From: an uncultured Sphingorhabdus sp.
GTDB lineage: Bacteria; Pseudomonadota; Alphaproteobacteria; Sphingomonadales; Sphingomonadaceae
Reading direction: 5' to 3'
DNA: 33,272 bases
Assembly (NCBI GenBank): GCA_937944295.1
Contig: CALDZL010000040.1
Coordinates: 1-33,272 of the forward strand
Part shown: piece after piece, positions 1 to 7,806 of the stretch
How the letters are laid out: the number at the start of each line of letters is the position of its first letter
Numbering within the stretch: position 1 is the stretch's first letter
The notes under the pieces: model-generated
Databases searched by the model: none
Told to the model about the DNA's origin: nothing
What the model saw: the letters and a program-made list of their open reading frames with translations, nothing else
Position numbers and translations under genes: made by a program

Positions 1-1251
1 GAGCCTTGGTGGTGGATATTTTTGGATGGCCGCATCTGCCTTTATGATGATCGTGCGCGTGCCGCTTTTGGCGATATGCTGCAAGAGATGGACACGATAT
101 TCGGCGATAAAAATGCTGATGAGCAGGCGATGCTCGATCGGGCTGGTGAATTATTGGCGGCGTCAACCGCAAGCGTTGCCGATGCAGTGCGCGATTATGG
201 CAATAGCGTGAATATGTCATCGGAATTATTATTGTTGGTATATTTGCCCACCGTATTGGATGAACGCGCACCCGATGCTCTGCGGGCCAATGTCCCCCAT
301 GGTTGGAGCGCTCCTGCTTTCGATATATTGCAGCTAGAGGATTATGATTGGGTCATAGCGGGGAATCATGGCGCAACATTGCGCGCCACCGATTTGATGA
401 CGCAGCGATTATCTTATCCGATGGAAGATCAGCATTATTTCAGCGGTTTTGTACTTTTGCCCGAAGAAAAAGTGCAATGGCATGATATTAATTTCGCCGC
501 AGAAAGTGCAATAGATCGCGGCCTAGAACATGTATTTATCTGGGCATTGCCGCAGGTATCACGCGATGGGTTCACCTATTTTAACCTGCGCGTTCATGAT
601 AGAATAGAGGATGATGATATGCAGATATTTAGCGATGAAGCTTTCCCCTTATCTTTGAGTGTGGCGGCTTCGGTAAACCCTGAATTTTCCACCAATATTG
701 TTACGTCTACGTCGGGACATGAATTTCGCAATAGCAATTGGGCGGATGCTCGCATGCATTATGATGTTGGTCCATCGATCCGATCCGATGAAGATTTGGG
801 TGCCATATTAAATTTTTTTAGGGCGCGGCGGGGTAGTGCGGTTGGTTTTCGTTTCCGTGATCCTTATGATTATAGTTCATCGGGAAGTGATGACATTAGC
901 GCTACTGATCAAATCATTGGCACAGGTAACGCTCTGCAAACACGCTTTGCTCTGATTAAAAACTATGGGGAAGCCGATAATGTTGAAATGCAGCAAAGGC
1001 GAATTACCAGACCCGTAATTGACAGCATACAGATTGCTATTGATGGCGTGCCTTATGATGATTGGCATGTTTCTGATGATGGTTTTATCATTTTTGTAAC
1101 GGCACCAGAGCAAGGGGTGGAAATCAGCGCTGGTTATATATTTGATGTGCCTGTGCGTTTTGCCAATGATAATTTGGATCTTGCCGGCGCAACCTTTGGC
1201 GCGAGCGATATAGCATCCATCCCATTGGTTGAAGTTAAGGAAGTATTATGA
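1..1251 (+). CDS. GTA-type tail protein, TIM-barrel plus DUF2460 (distal tail), 5' partial
   Basis: The frame is open from the first base, so the gene begins upstream of the window; the TTG at 22 is not a real start. The C-terminal half, from about residue 215 of the visible part, reads as the DUF2460/TIGR02217 distal tail family (RcGTA gp12 type): an NPEF start, a SGHEFRNSNWADAR block, FFRARRG and GFRFRDPYD. The preceding 200 residues, with a W-H-D repeat region and VFIWALPQVSRDGF, look like the end of a TIM-barrel-type domain fused in front, as in proteins called non-contractile tail sheath; that part is inferred. The stop overlaps the next start (ATGA), so the two genes are translationally coupled in a tail operon. 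Confidence 0.8.
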   Translation, partial: EPWWWIFLDGRICLYDDRARAAFGDMLQEMDTIFGDKNADEQAMLDRAGELLAASTASVADAVRDYGNSVNMSSELLLLVYLPTVLDERAPDALRANVPHGWSAPAFDILQLEDYDWVIAGNHGATLRATDLMTQRLSYPMEDQHYFSGFVLLPEEKVQWHDINFAAESAIDRGLEHVFIWALPQVSRDGFTYFNLRVHDRIEDDDMQIFSDEAFPLSLSVAASVNPEFSTNIVTSTSGHEFRNSNWADARMHYDVGPSIRSDEDLGAILNFFRARRGSAVGFRFRDPYDYSSSGSDDISATDQIIGTGNALQTRFALIKNYGEADNVEMQQRRITRPVIDSIQIAIDGVPYDDWHVSDDGFIIFVTAPEQGVEISAGYIFDVPVRFANDNLDLAGATFGASDIASIPLVEVKEVL

Positions 1252-2093
1252 ATGCAATTGTTACGCCATCATCCTTAAAAACCTTGGCTTATGGTTGGCA
1301 TATCATCCGCAGCGATGGTGTAGCAGTGGGCTTTACATCGCACGATCAAGCGCAGATAGTTGGCGGGATAAGGTTATCGGCGCAACCTGGTCTGGTACCA
1401 ACGAAGATTATATCATCGCTGGGGACGCAATCCGATGGTCTGGATATTGGAGGTGCGCTGACGGATGATGCACTGCGCGAAGATGATTTGGAAAATGGCC
1501 GCTGGGATGGTGCTAAAATGCATATATTCCTCTATGATTGGAATGATCTATCAGCGGATATTCAAACACTAGCACGCGGTGAATTGGGTGAGGTCCGGCA
1601 ATCTAATGGGGCTTTTACAGCAGAGTTTTTGGGCTTAACGGCGCAATTAGACCATGAAGTGGCCCCAGTTACATCGCCAACTTGCCGTGCCCGTTTTGGC
1701 GATCATCATTGCAAATTAAATCAACAACGTTTCACCCATGAAGTACAGGCGAGCCGTATAGAGGGCAATAAATTATTTATCGTTGGTAATTTGCCAGGGA
1801 ATATAGGCGATTTTGCTTTTGGTGAATTAAGATGGCTCACAGGGCCTGCGACGGGGATTAGCACATTTCTATTGGACAGCGATGCAAATAGTCTTTCCTT
1901 GGTTGATATACCGTCCAATATTGCAAATCTATCCGATGAAAAACAGCCGCTTAATCTGCGTGCTTCTATCATAATGGGCTGCGATAAAAGCATAAGGACG
2001 TGTAGCAATAGATTTCAAAATAGTATTAATTTTAGGGGTGAGCCTTATTTGCCAGGCAATGATTTGCTGACCCGCTATCCTGGCCTCAATTAA
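1248..2093 (+). CDS. GTA/phage tail hub protein, DUF2163 (TIGR02218, BR0599 family)
   Basis: This 281-residue protein belongs to the DUF2163 family, the counterpart of RcGTA gp13 at the baseplate hub. The N-terminus carries the family pattern of a short strand, then a HIIRSDGVAVGFTSHD block. Four cysteines, C146, C155, C245 and C252, sit in the C-terminal domain as C-x8-C and C-x6-C pairs. That resembles the iron-sulfur-binding C-terminal domain of lambda gpL-like tail proteins, so a metal cluster is likely but inferred. The start overlaps the upstream stop by 4 bases, and the next gene starts one base after this stop. It acts in particle assembly between the distal tail protein and the tip. 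Confidence 0.85.
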   Translation: MNAIVTPSSLKTLAYGWHIIRSDGVAVGFTSHDQAQIVGGIRLSAQPGLVPTKIISSLGTQSDGLDIGGALTDDALREDDLENGRWDGAKMHIFLYDWNDLSADIQTLARGELGEVRQSNGAFTAEFLGLTAQLDHEVAPVTSPTCRARFGDHHCKLNQQRFTHEVQASRIEGNKLFIVGNLPGNIGDFAFGELRWLTGPATGISTFLLDSDANSLSLVDIPSNIANLSDEKQPLNLRASIIMGCDKSIRTCSNRFQNSINFRGEPYLPGNDLLTRYPGLN

Positions 2094-2094
2094 A

Positions 2095-2514
2095 ATGAGT
2101 TTGATAAAGGCGCGCTTGGCCATTGTAGACCGAGCACAAGCAGCCATTGGTGTGCGTTTTCGCTTACATGGACGTTCTATCGGAACGGGTCTGGATTGCG
2201 TTGGCTTGGTGGCCCATGCGATAAAACCAGTCATTGATGAAACGAAAATACCGTTCCATTATAAACTACGCTTTGATGATATAAATATACCAATAGCATT
2301 TTTTGAAGTGCACAATTTTGATCGCATTGAGAGCGAACAGGGGTTTTTGACTGGCGATATTGCGATGACCGCCCCTGCGCTGCAACAGCTTCATTTTATA
2401 ATTATCGCAGATGATGGCTATATTCATGCGCACAGCGGTTTGCGCAAAATAGTGAAAACAAATTATCCAATTTTATCGCCCGTTAAAGCGGCTTGGCGAT
2501 ACATAGGAGGTTGA
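2095..2514 (+). CDS. GTA-type NlpC/P60 cell-wall peptidase (TIGR02219 family)
   Basis: A 139-residue NlpC/P60 cysteine peptidase, equivalent to RcGTA gp14, expected to cut peptidoglycan peptides at the tail tip during DNA delivery. The catalytic cysteine is C35 in GLDCVGLV. The likely catalytic histidine is H100 at the start of the strand HFIIIADDG, with H111 in YIHAHSG as the polar third residue. Length is normal for this GTA family. The gene starts one base after the hub gene stop and its stop lies 1 base before the next start, so it sits inside the tail operon. The visible catalytic set is complete. Confidence 0.85.
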   Translation: MSLIKARLAIVDRAQAAIGVRFRLHGRSIGTGLDCVGLVAHAIKPVIDETKIPFHYKLRFDDINIPIAFFEVHNFDRIESEQGFLTGDIAMTAPALQQLHFIIIADDGYIHAHSGLRKIVKTNYPILSPVKAAWRYIGG

Positions 2515-2515
2515 C

Positions 2516-4744
2516 ATGGCAACATTGGTACTAAGCACGGTAGGCACAATTTTTGGTGGCCCTTTGGGGGGAGCCATTGGCGGCTTTATTGGATCGCAGT
2601 TTGATCAAGCTGTGATTGGAAACGGTCCTGATAGGGAAGGTGCTAGATTAGCTGAAGTATCCGTTCAGACATCAAGCTATGGCACAGCGATACCGCAAAT
2701 ATTTGGTAATATGCGTACCGCAGGTTCAGTAATTTGGGCTACTGATTTGCAAGAAGATAGCAACAGAGAAGGGGGCGGAAAGGGTAGGCCATCTACCGTC
2801 ACTTTTTCTTATTCTGCTAATTTTGCCGTAGCTTTATCATCACGGCCTATTGCCGCCATCGGCCGTATATGGGCGGATGGGAATTTGTTGCGCGGTGTTC
2901 AAGGTGATTTTAAATCTGAAACGCAATTTCGATATTATACTGGCAGCGAAGATCAACCGATTGATCCATTGATTGCATCGGCAGAGGGTATCGCCAATAC
3001 GCCTGCGCATCGTGGGATAAGTTATGCTGTTTTTGAAAATATGCAGCTTGAGAATTTTGGCAATCGGATACCCTCTTTAACATTTGAAATTATCAATGTT
3101 TTCGGACAAATAGAGATACTTTCTATTGCACGCGAATTAACTCAAGGGCTGGTTGGTAGTAATCAAGATGAAAATCAAGGCCTCTCAATTTTGGGGTTTG
3201 CAGCAGCACATAGCAATAGCCGTGAAGCTATTGAGACTTTGATCGCACCTTTGCCATTGTCTTTGCGCGCTAAGGGGCTAAATTTGGAATTGATTGCATA
3301 TAGTAATCAAGAGACTATCGATATTGATAGTCCGCAAGCCGCCCTGCAAAATGATAATAGATTAGAAGATAAGCAAATCTCGGTATTACCTATTGGTGAG
3401 ATACCGAAACAATATGCCCTGCGCTATTATGATCCAGCGCGTGAATATCAGGCGGGTTTGCAAAATAGCACACGACCTGGGCCAGGCCGCGAAAATGTGA
3501 CGACTGATTTTCCAGCAGCCTTAAAGGCCACTGATGCAAGCGCGATAGTGCGTAACAAGCAAAATCAAGATATATTGGCCCGAAAATCTCTCTCTCTTAA
3601 CCTCGTGCGTGCAGTAGAAAATTATCACAGCGGTGATATTGTGCGCTTCTTGGGGCATACAAATATATGGCAAATCATACAAATTGAGCAAGATTTGGGT
3701 CTTCTCACACTGGAATTAAGAGCGATATCAGAGGATGCTGTGACTTTAAGAACGTCTAATGTCTCTTCTGGCCGTTCAATAGTCTCACGCGATGAGCAAG
3801 CAGGAGAGACAATTTTTCATCTGCTAGACTTGCCAGCATTTAATATTGGCAATGCATTACAGCCCAATATTGCGATTGCGAGTGCAGGAACCGAATCAGG
3901 ATGGCGCAGCGCTACTATATTTAGCCGAGAAGGCAGCAATATCACGCCGATTGATAGTGTAAATAGAGTGTCCAATATTGGACAGGTTACAGAGGCTCTG
4001 AAGCCTGCTGCTGCGTATCTTATAGATTATGCAAATCGCCCGCAGATTAAGTTGTTGCATGATGATATGAGTCTGCCGCTCTCTGGACCTACGGGTAATG
4101 TCTATTTTGAAGCCCCGCATTATGCAATGATTGGTGATGAAATTATTGCCTTTAGCAGCGCGCGTCTGAATGATGATGATAGCTATACATTAGAAGGGCT
4201 ATGTAGAGGTATTGGCGGAACAGAAGAATATATTGGCAGTCATAGCAAAGGCGAGAGATTCATTTTACTCGATGCACAGCAATTGAAGTTTTTGGATTCT
4301 TCTAATTATAATTTAGGACAGGGCCTAAATCTCGAAGCTGTTGGTCTAAATGATGAAGTTCCGCAACCAGCGCATTTGCGTATTATAGGGCGTTCGCTTA
4401 CACCATTGTCGCCCGTTCACGGCACAATTACAGATCGATATGATGGCGGCAAATCTATAAGATGGATCAGGCGTTCTCGAGTAGCATCACAATGGAGCGA
4501 TGGTGTTGATATCGCCTTACAGGAAGATAGTGAACAATATGCGCTGCAAATAACATCTGATCAAATGGCTGGCACTGCTCAATTGCTGATTGATCTGTTC
4601 ATAGCCAATCCAGAATATGAAGTGTCACCTGATCAATTGCAGCAATGGATCAATTTGGGCGTCAGTAAGATTATAATATCTGTCATTCAGGTTGGAACTT
4701 TTGCTCGATCAGCACCACTTATTTTCTCGCATAATATATTATAA
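2516..4744 (+). CDS. GTA-type tail tip/host-specificity protein (gp15 'megatron' homologue, short form)
   Basis: The start follows AGGAGG at 2505-2510. The 742-residue protein opens with a glycine-rich hydrophobic stretch, then a block typical of gp15 N-termini: GTAIPQIFGNMRTAGSVIW, a GGGKGR loop and FSYSANFAVAL...GRIWADG. It continues with GNRIPSLTFEI and a phage-tail_3-like central region. RcGTA gp15 is about 1300 residues and carries a TIM-barrel insertion after the NRIP region; here that insertion is absent and the protein moves straight into the tail-type domain. The first gene of this window has a TIM-barrel-like part instead. The role is tail tip, contact with the cell surface. Confidence 0.8.
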   Translation: MATLVLSTVGTIFGGPLGGAIGGFIGSQFDQAVIGNGPDREGARLAEVSVQTSSYGTAIPQIFGNMRTAGSVIWATDLQEDSNREGGGKGRPSTVTFSYSANFAVALSSRPIAAIGRIWADGNLLRGVQGDFKSETQFRYYTGSEDQPIDPLIASAEGIANTPAHRGISYAVFENMQLENFGNRIPSLTFEIINVFGQIEILSIARELTQGLVGSNQDENQGLSILGFAAAHSNSREAIETLIAPLPLSLRAKGLNLELIAYSNQETIDIDSPQAALQNDNRLEDKQISVLPIGEIPKQYALRYYDPAREYQAGLQNSTRPGPGRENVTTDFPAALKATDASAIVRNKQNQDILARKSLSLNLVRAVENYHSGDIVRFLGHTNIWQIIQIEQDLGLLTLELRAISEDAVTLRTSNVSSGRSIVSRDEQAGETIFHLLDLPAFNIGNALQPNIAIASAGTESGWRSATIFSREGSNITPIDSVNRVSNIGQVTEALKPAAAYLIDYANRPQIKLLHDDMSLPLSGPTGNVYFEAPHYAMIGDEIIAFSSARLNDDDSYTLEGLCRGIGGTEEYIGSHSKGERFILLDAQQLKFLDSSNYNLGQGLNLEAVGLNDEVPQPAHLRIIGRSLTPLSPVHGTITDRYDGGKSIRWIRRSRVASQWSDGVDIALQEDSEQYALQITSDQMAGTAQLLIDLFIANPEYEVSPDQLQQWINLGVSKIIISVIQVGTFARSAPLIFSHNIL

Positions 4745-4770
4745 AATCATAAGCTTTTAAGGATTTAATG

Positions 4771-5229
4771 ATGAATATTAGAACTTCACGGCATAATTTT
4801 CCGCTTTTGGCGGTGGGTCAGGCGCAAAAAGAATATACCCATAATGAAGCATTATTGCTGATAGATAATTTATTGAATCCGTCGGTTATTTCAATATTGG
4901 AAAATCCAGATATGGTAGAAGATGTGGAAAGTCTATCGGATGAGAGCAAAGCGTGGCTGATTAGTGATACGCCAAGCGGGGTATGGGCGCAAAGAGCCAA
5001 TCAAATAGCTATTCTAACCGAAAATGGATTTAGATATATTGAGCCTATAGTAGGGATGCGAATATATAATGAACAATCTGAGTGCATGATGATGTATAAA
5101 GACATGTCGTGGTATATCGCTCCGATTCTCTCTGAGCCAATTGGCGGCAGCAATATCGATTCCCAGGCGCGCGAATCTATCGCTATGATTATGGAGAATT
5201 TACGACAATTTGGTCTGAGTCGTCTGTGA
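4771..5229 (+). CDS. DUF2793 family protein at end of GTA tail operon
   Basis: The protein begins MNIRTSRHNFPLLAVGQAQK and continues with EYTHNEALLLID, the signature of DUF2793, a family found next to GTA and prophage tail genes in alphaproteobacteria; its exact role is unknown, perhaps receptor binding. A tandem ATG occurs at 4768 and 4771. AAGGA at 4759-4763 is 4 bases from the first and 7 from the second, so 4771 is preferred (152 residues). The gene lies 26 bases after the gp15 homologue and is followed at once by a terminator, so it closes the tail operon. Confidence 0.75.
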   Translation: MNIRTSRHNFPLLAVGQAQKEYTHNEALLLIDNLLNPSVISILENPDMVEDVESLSDESKAWLISDTPSGVWAQRANQIAILTENGFRYIEPIVGMRIYNEQSECMMMYKDMSWYIAPILSEPIGGSNIDSQARESIAMIMENLRQFGLSRL

Positions 5230-5241
5230 ATATGAAACTAT

Positions 5242-5270
5242 GCTAAATTAAGATAAAGTTTAGCTTTTTT
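5242..5270 (+). terminator. Rho-independent terminator of the GTA tail operon
   Basis: An 8-bp stem (GCTAAATT at 5242-5249 with AGTTTAGC at 5257-5264, one G-T pair) with a 7-base loop is followed by six T residues. It lies 12 bases after the DUF2793 stop codon and separates the tail operon from the OmpA-family gene. Confidence 0.7.
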
Positions 5271-5304
5271 AGGCAATTGAACCAGTTTTTTATATGAATA
5301 TCTG

Positions 5305-5345
5305 TATAATGGAGACATTTTAGCAACAGTTTACTGGAAACTGTT
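5305..5345 (+). promoter_or_regulatory. Candidate -10 box and perfect inverted repeat upstream of the OmpA-family gene
   Basis: TATAAT at 5305-5310 is a perfect -10 hexamer, but no well-spaced -35 was found; TTGAAC at 5277-5282 is 22 bases away. Just downstream, AACAGTTT (5325-5332) and AAACTGTT (5338-5345) form a perfect 8-bp inverted repeat with a 5-base loop and no T-run. If transcription starts near 5317, the hairpin lies in the 5' leader and could stabilise the mRNA or be an operator. Function is inferred. Confidence 0.4.
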
Positions 5346-5421
5346 CTTGCATGGCTTGTGACTTGTGCGTATTAAACAATTACCAAATTATTAAGTTATA
5401 AATTTAAAAAGGGGAATATAC

Positions 5422-6546
5422 ATGCGTAAGTTAGCCATTGGATTGGCCCTCGCTTCCACCGCCTTGGCTACGCCAGCGATGGCTCGTGATGGCCAATGGT
5501 ATGTCGGTGTCGACGGCGGTGTAACAATTGTTCAGGAGCCTTCAATTGATGTTGTTGATAGCATAGCAGCTGGTTCTGAGATAGCGGTAGACCAAGATAC
5601 AGGTTATGATTTTGGCGGTGTGGTTGGCTATGATTTCGGTGCCATTCGTTTGGAATCAGAAGTAAGCTTTCGAGAAGCTGATGTTACACGTGTGGATTCA
5701 CTTGCCGCAGTGATACAAAATGGCTCGACTGTATTACGTGATGGAAGTTTCGATGCGGTGGGTGACACCAATGCACTAAGCTTCATGGTGAACGGTCTTG
5801 TAGATTTTGGCCCTGATGATGGTCTTCAAGGTTTCTTCGGTGGCGGTGTAGGTATTGCGCGTGTTGAAAATGAAATTGGTTTAGATCTTACCGTTCTTGA
5901 CGATAGTGATACAGGCTTTGCATGGCAAATATTGGCGGGTCTGCGAACCCCATTGAGCAAGAGTTTTGATGTAGGTATCAAATATCGCTATTTTGAAGTT
6001 GATGGTGTAGATTTAGTAGATTCACGTGGCCGTGATTTGGCTACAAATTTCACATCTCACTCATTATTAGCGAGTTTAATTTATAACTTTGGTGGGGAAG
6101 CACCGCCTCCTCCTCCTCCGCCACCTCCGCCACCACCAGTGGTTACCGCTCCACCACCTCCACCTCCACCTCCACCCGCTCCTGTGGCGACACCATGTAA
6201 TACTGGTCCTTATATTGTGTTCTTCGATCATGATAAATCGGATTTACGTGCGGATGGTGCTTCGACATTGGATAATGCGTATAGCCAATATGCGAATTGC
6301 GGTAATGCTCGCGTGATGTTGGCTGGTCATGCTGATAAATCAGGTTCTAACAGATATAATGTCGCACTTTCTGAGCGCCGTAATGCTGTTGTGCGCGGCT
6401 ATCTGGAGTCAAAAGGTATCAGCGCTGGCGCGATTGCGACAGAAGCTTTGGGTGAATCTGCTCCATTAGTGGATACTGCCGATGGTGTACGTGAAGCGCA
6501 AAATAGACGTGTTGAAGTTACTTATGGACCTGGTTCTGGTAACTAA
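5422..6546 (+). CDS. OmpA-family outer membrane protein with poly-proline linker
   Basis: The 374-residue precursor has a signal peptide (cut after PAMA, residue 21), an N-terminal eight-strand barrel domain (about 25-222), a proline hinge (residues 228-239 are all proline, 244-252 again), then an OmpA C-terminal peptidoglycan-binding domain (about 259-370). C259 and C293 flank the start of that domain and probably form a disulfide. GHADKSGSNRYN and LSERRNAVVRGYL hold the conserved Asp and Arg that bind diaminopimelate in this family. AAGGGG at about 5409-5414 is the ribosome site. It should tether the outer membrane to the wall. The barrel resembles the protein at 30113. Confidence 0.92.
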   Translation: MRKLAIGLALASTALATPAMARDGQWYVGVDGGVTIVQEPSIDVVDSIAAGSEIAVDQDTGYDFGGVVGYDFGAIRLESEVSFREADVTRVDSLAAVIQNGSTVLRDGSFDAVGDTNALSFMVNGLVDFGPDDGLQGFFGGGVGIARVENEIGLDLTVLDDSDTGFAWQILAGLRTPLSKSFDVGIKYRYFEVDGVDLVDSRGRDLATNFTSHSLLASLIYNFGGEAPPPPPPPPPPPPVVTAPPPPPPPPPAPVATPCNTGPYIVFFDHDKSDLRADGASTLDNAYSQYANCGNARVMLAGHADKSGSNRYNVALSERRNAVVRGYLESKGISAGAIATEALGESAPLVDTADGVREAQNRRVEVTYGPGSGN

Positions 6547-6568
6547 AATCTGTTAAATTTAACAAGGA

Positions 6569-6595
6569 AAGCGGTCTTTATGGCCGCTTTTTTTT
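6569..6595 (+). terminator. Rho-independent terminator after the OmpA-family gene
   Basis: AAGCGGTC (6569-6576) pairs with GGCCGCTT (6582-6589) around a 5-base loop, followed by a run of T to 6595. It is preceded by a 14-base perfect AT-rich palindrome at 6551-6564 just after the stop codon. Confidence 0.85.
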
Positions 6596-6620
6596 ACATT
6601 TAATCAATATGATATGATAA

Positions 6621-6650
6621 TTGGATACAGAAATTTAGATTGATTATATT
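6621..6650 (+). promoter_or_regulatory. Candidate promoter of the RND efflux operon
   Basis: TTGGAT at 6621-6626 and TATATT at 6645-6650 are separated by 18 bases, about 45 bases before the adaptor start. Both boxes are near consensus, but this AT-rich stretch could give such matches by chance. Confidence 0.3.
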
Positions 6651-6696
6651 TTCTAAAGATGGCAATGGCATATATAATTGCTAAGGACCTTTGCTG

Positions 6697-7806
6697 ATGC
6701 ATAATAATATATTCATATTGCAGATTACCTTATTCGCTATTTTATCGCTATCCGCTTGTACTGCTGCGGATAGTGACGATCAAAACATTGAACAAAAGAC
6801 TGAAAAAAGCGAAATAATCTATCCTGTTGAAATAAGCACGGTAGTTGCTGGAGATAATAAAGAAATTATCTCTTCTGTTGGTACGTTGCGATTTCGCAGA
6901 GAAACTTCGCTTGGGTTTACGACATCTGGGAAAGTCTCTAATGTCCAATATAATGAAGGTGATAATGTCAAACGCGGGACATTAATTGCGGCTTTGGATA
7001 GTACAACGGTTAATGCTGACATTGGATTGGCGCGCGCAGAACTGGATCGAGCGAAAGCAGAATTTGATCGATTTGAGACTTTGTTCAAACAAGGATGGAT
7101 TACCAAATCTCAACTAGAACGCTCACAAGCCAATTATCAGGCAGCGCAAGCCAGAATTGAACAAGCGAATTTTGCATCTGATACAGCGAAATTATATGCG
7201 CCTAGCGATGGAATAATCATTCGCCGAAATATCGATCCTGGCCAGATTATATCTGCAGGGTCGCCTGCATTGATATTTGGGCAATTGGACAGTGGTTATA
7301 TATTGCGTATCCCCCTTACGGCATCGAATGCCGCAAAAATTAATGTCGGCATTCCAGTTGAAGTATCTATTTCATCGATAAAAGAAGAAATATTTTCAGC
7401 TCGTGTAACAGAGATAGATGGTCGCGCTAATGAGCAAACAGGCGCTTTTCTTGCCATAGTAGAACTACCTGCAGATAAGCGCTTTAAGTCTGGTCAAATT
7501 GGTAAGGCTAACTTCATTATTGCCAATGATAATAATGAGATCGCAATTGCTTCCTCTGCTATCAGCGGTATTAGGGCATCTGAAGCAATTATTTATATCT
7601 ATGATAGTGAGAGCGAGACAGTCTCGCTGCGGAATGTAACATTGGGCACGTTAGGCGATACACAGGTTCAAATACTTCAAGGGCTATCCATTGGCGAACA
7701 GATTGTTACGAGAGGTCATGAAAAATTAACGCAAGGTAGCACAGTTAAAGTCGTGAAGCGTGGTGAGGTTAAAAATGCTTCGAGAGCTGAGTCTGCTGAT
7801 AAATGA
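6697..7806 (+). CDS. RND efflux periplasmic adaptor lipoprotein (HlyD/MFP family)
   Basis: The membrane fusion protein of a tripartite RND pump. The start at ATG 6697 is preferred over the upstream TTG at 6691, because AAGGA at 6683-6687 is 9 bases away. The N-terminus is a lipoprotein signal with lipobox LSAC, lipidated at C21. Then come a lipoyl half-motif (GKVSNVQYNEGDNVKRG), an alpha-hairpin with LDRAKAEFDRFETLFKQGWI and ARIEQA, the second lipoyl half (APSDGIIIRRNIDPGQII), and beta-barrel and membrane-proximal domains. The stop overlaps the permease start (ATGA), so the two are coupled. Substrate cannot be read from sequence. No TolC-type channel or regulator gene lies next to it. Confidence 0.92.
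   Translation: MHNNIFILQITLFAILSLSACTAADSDDQNIEQKTEKSEIIYPVEISTVVAGDNKEIISSVGTLRFRRETSLGFTTSGKVSNVQYNEGDNVKRGTLIAALDSTTVNADIGLARAELDRAKAEFDRFETLFKQGWITKSQLERSQANYQAAQARIEQANFASDTAKLYAPSDGIIIRRNIDPGQIISAGSPALIFGQLDSGYILRIPLTASNAAKINVGIPVEVSISSIKEEIFSARVTEIDGRANEQTGAFLAIVELPADKRFKSGQIGKANFIIANDNNEIAIASSAISGIRASEAIIYIYDSESETVSLRNVTLGTLGDTQVQILQGLSIGEQIVTRGHEKLTQGSTVKVVKRGEVKNASRAESADK

Noticed and set aside
1-5270. A prophage rather than a GTA
   Set aside because: No integrase, lysis, replication or regulatory genes are visible, and the order DUF2460-DUF2163-NlpC/P60-gp15 is the GTA order; however the head genes are outside the window, so a prophage remnant is not fully excluded.
6089-6316. A proline/leucine/histidine-rich frame inside the OmpA-family gene
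   Set aside because: It is a shadow of the poly-proline codon run in another frame.
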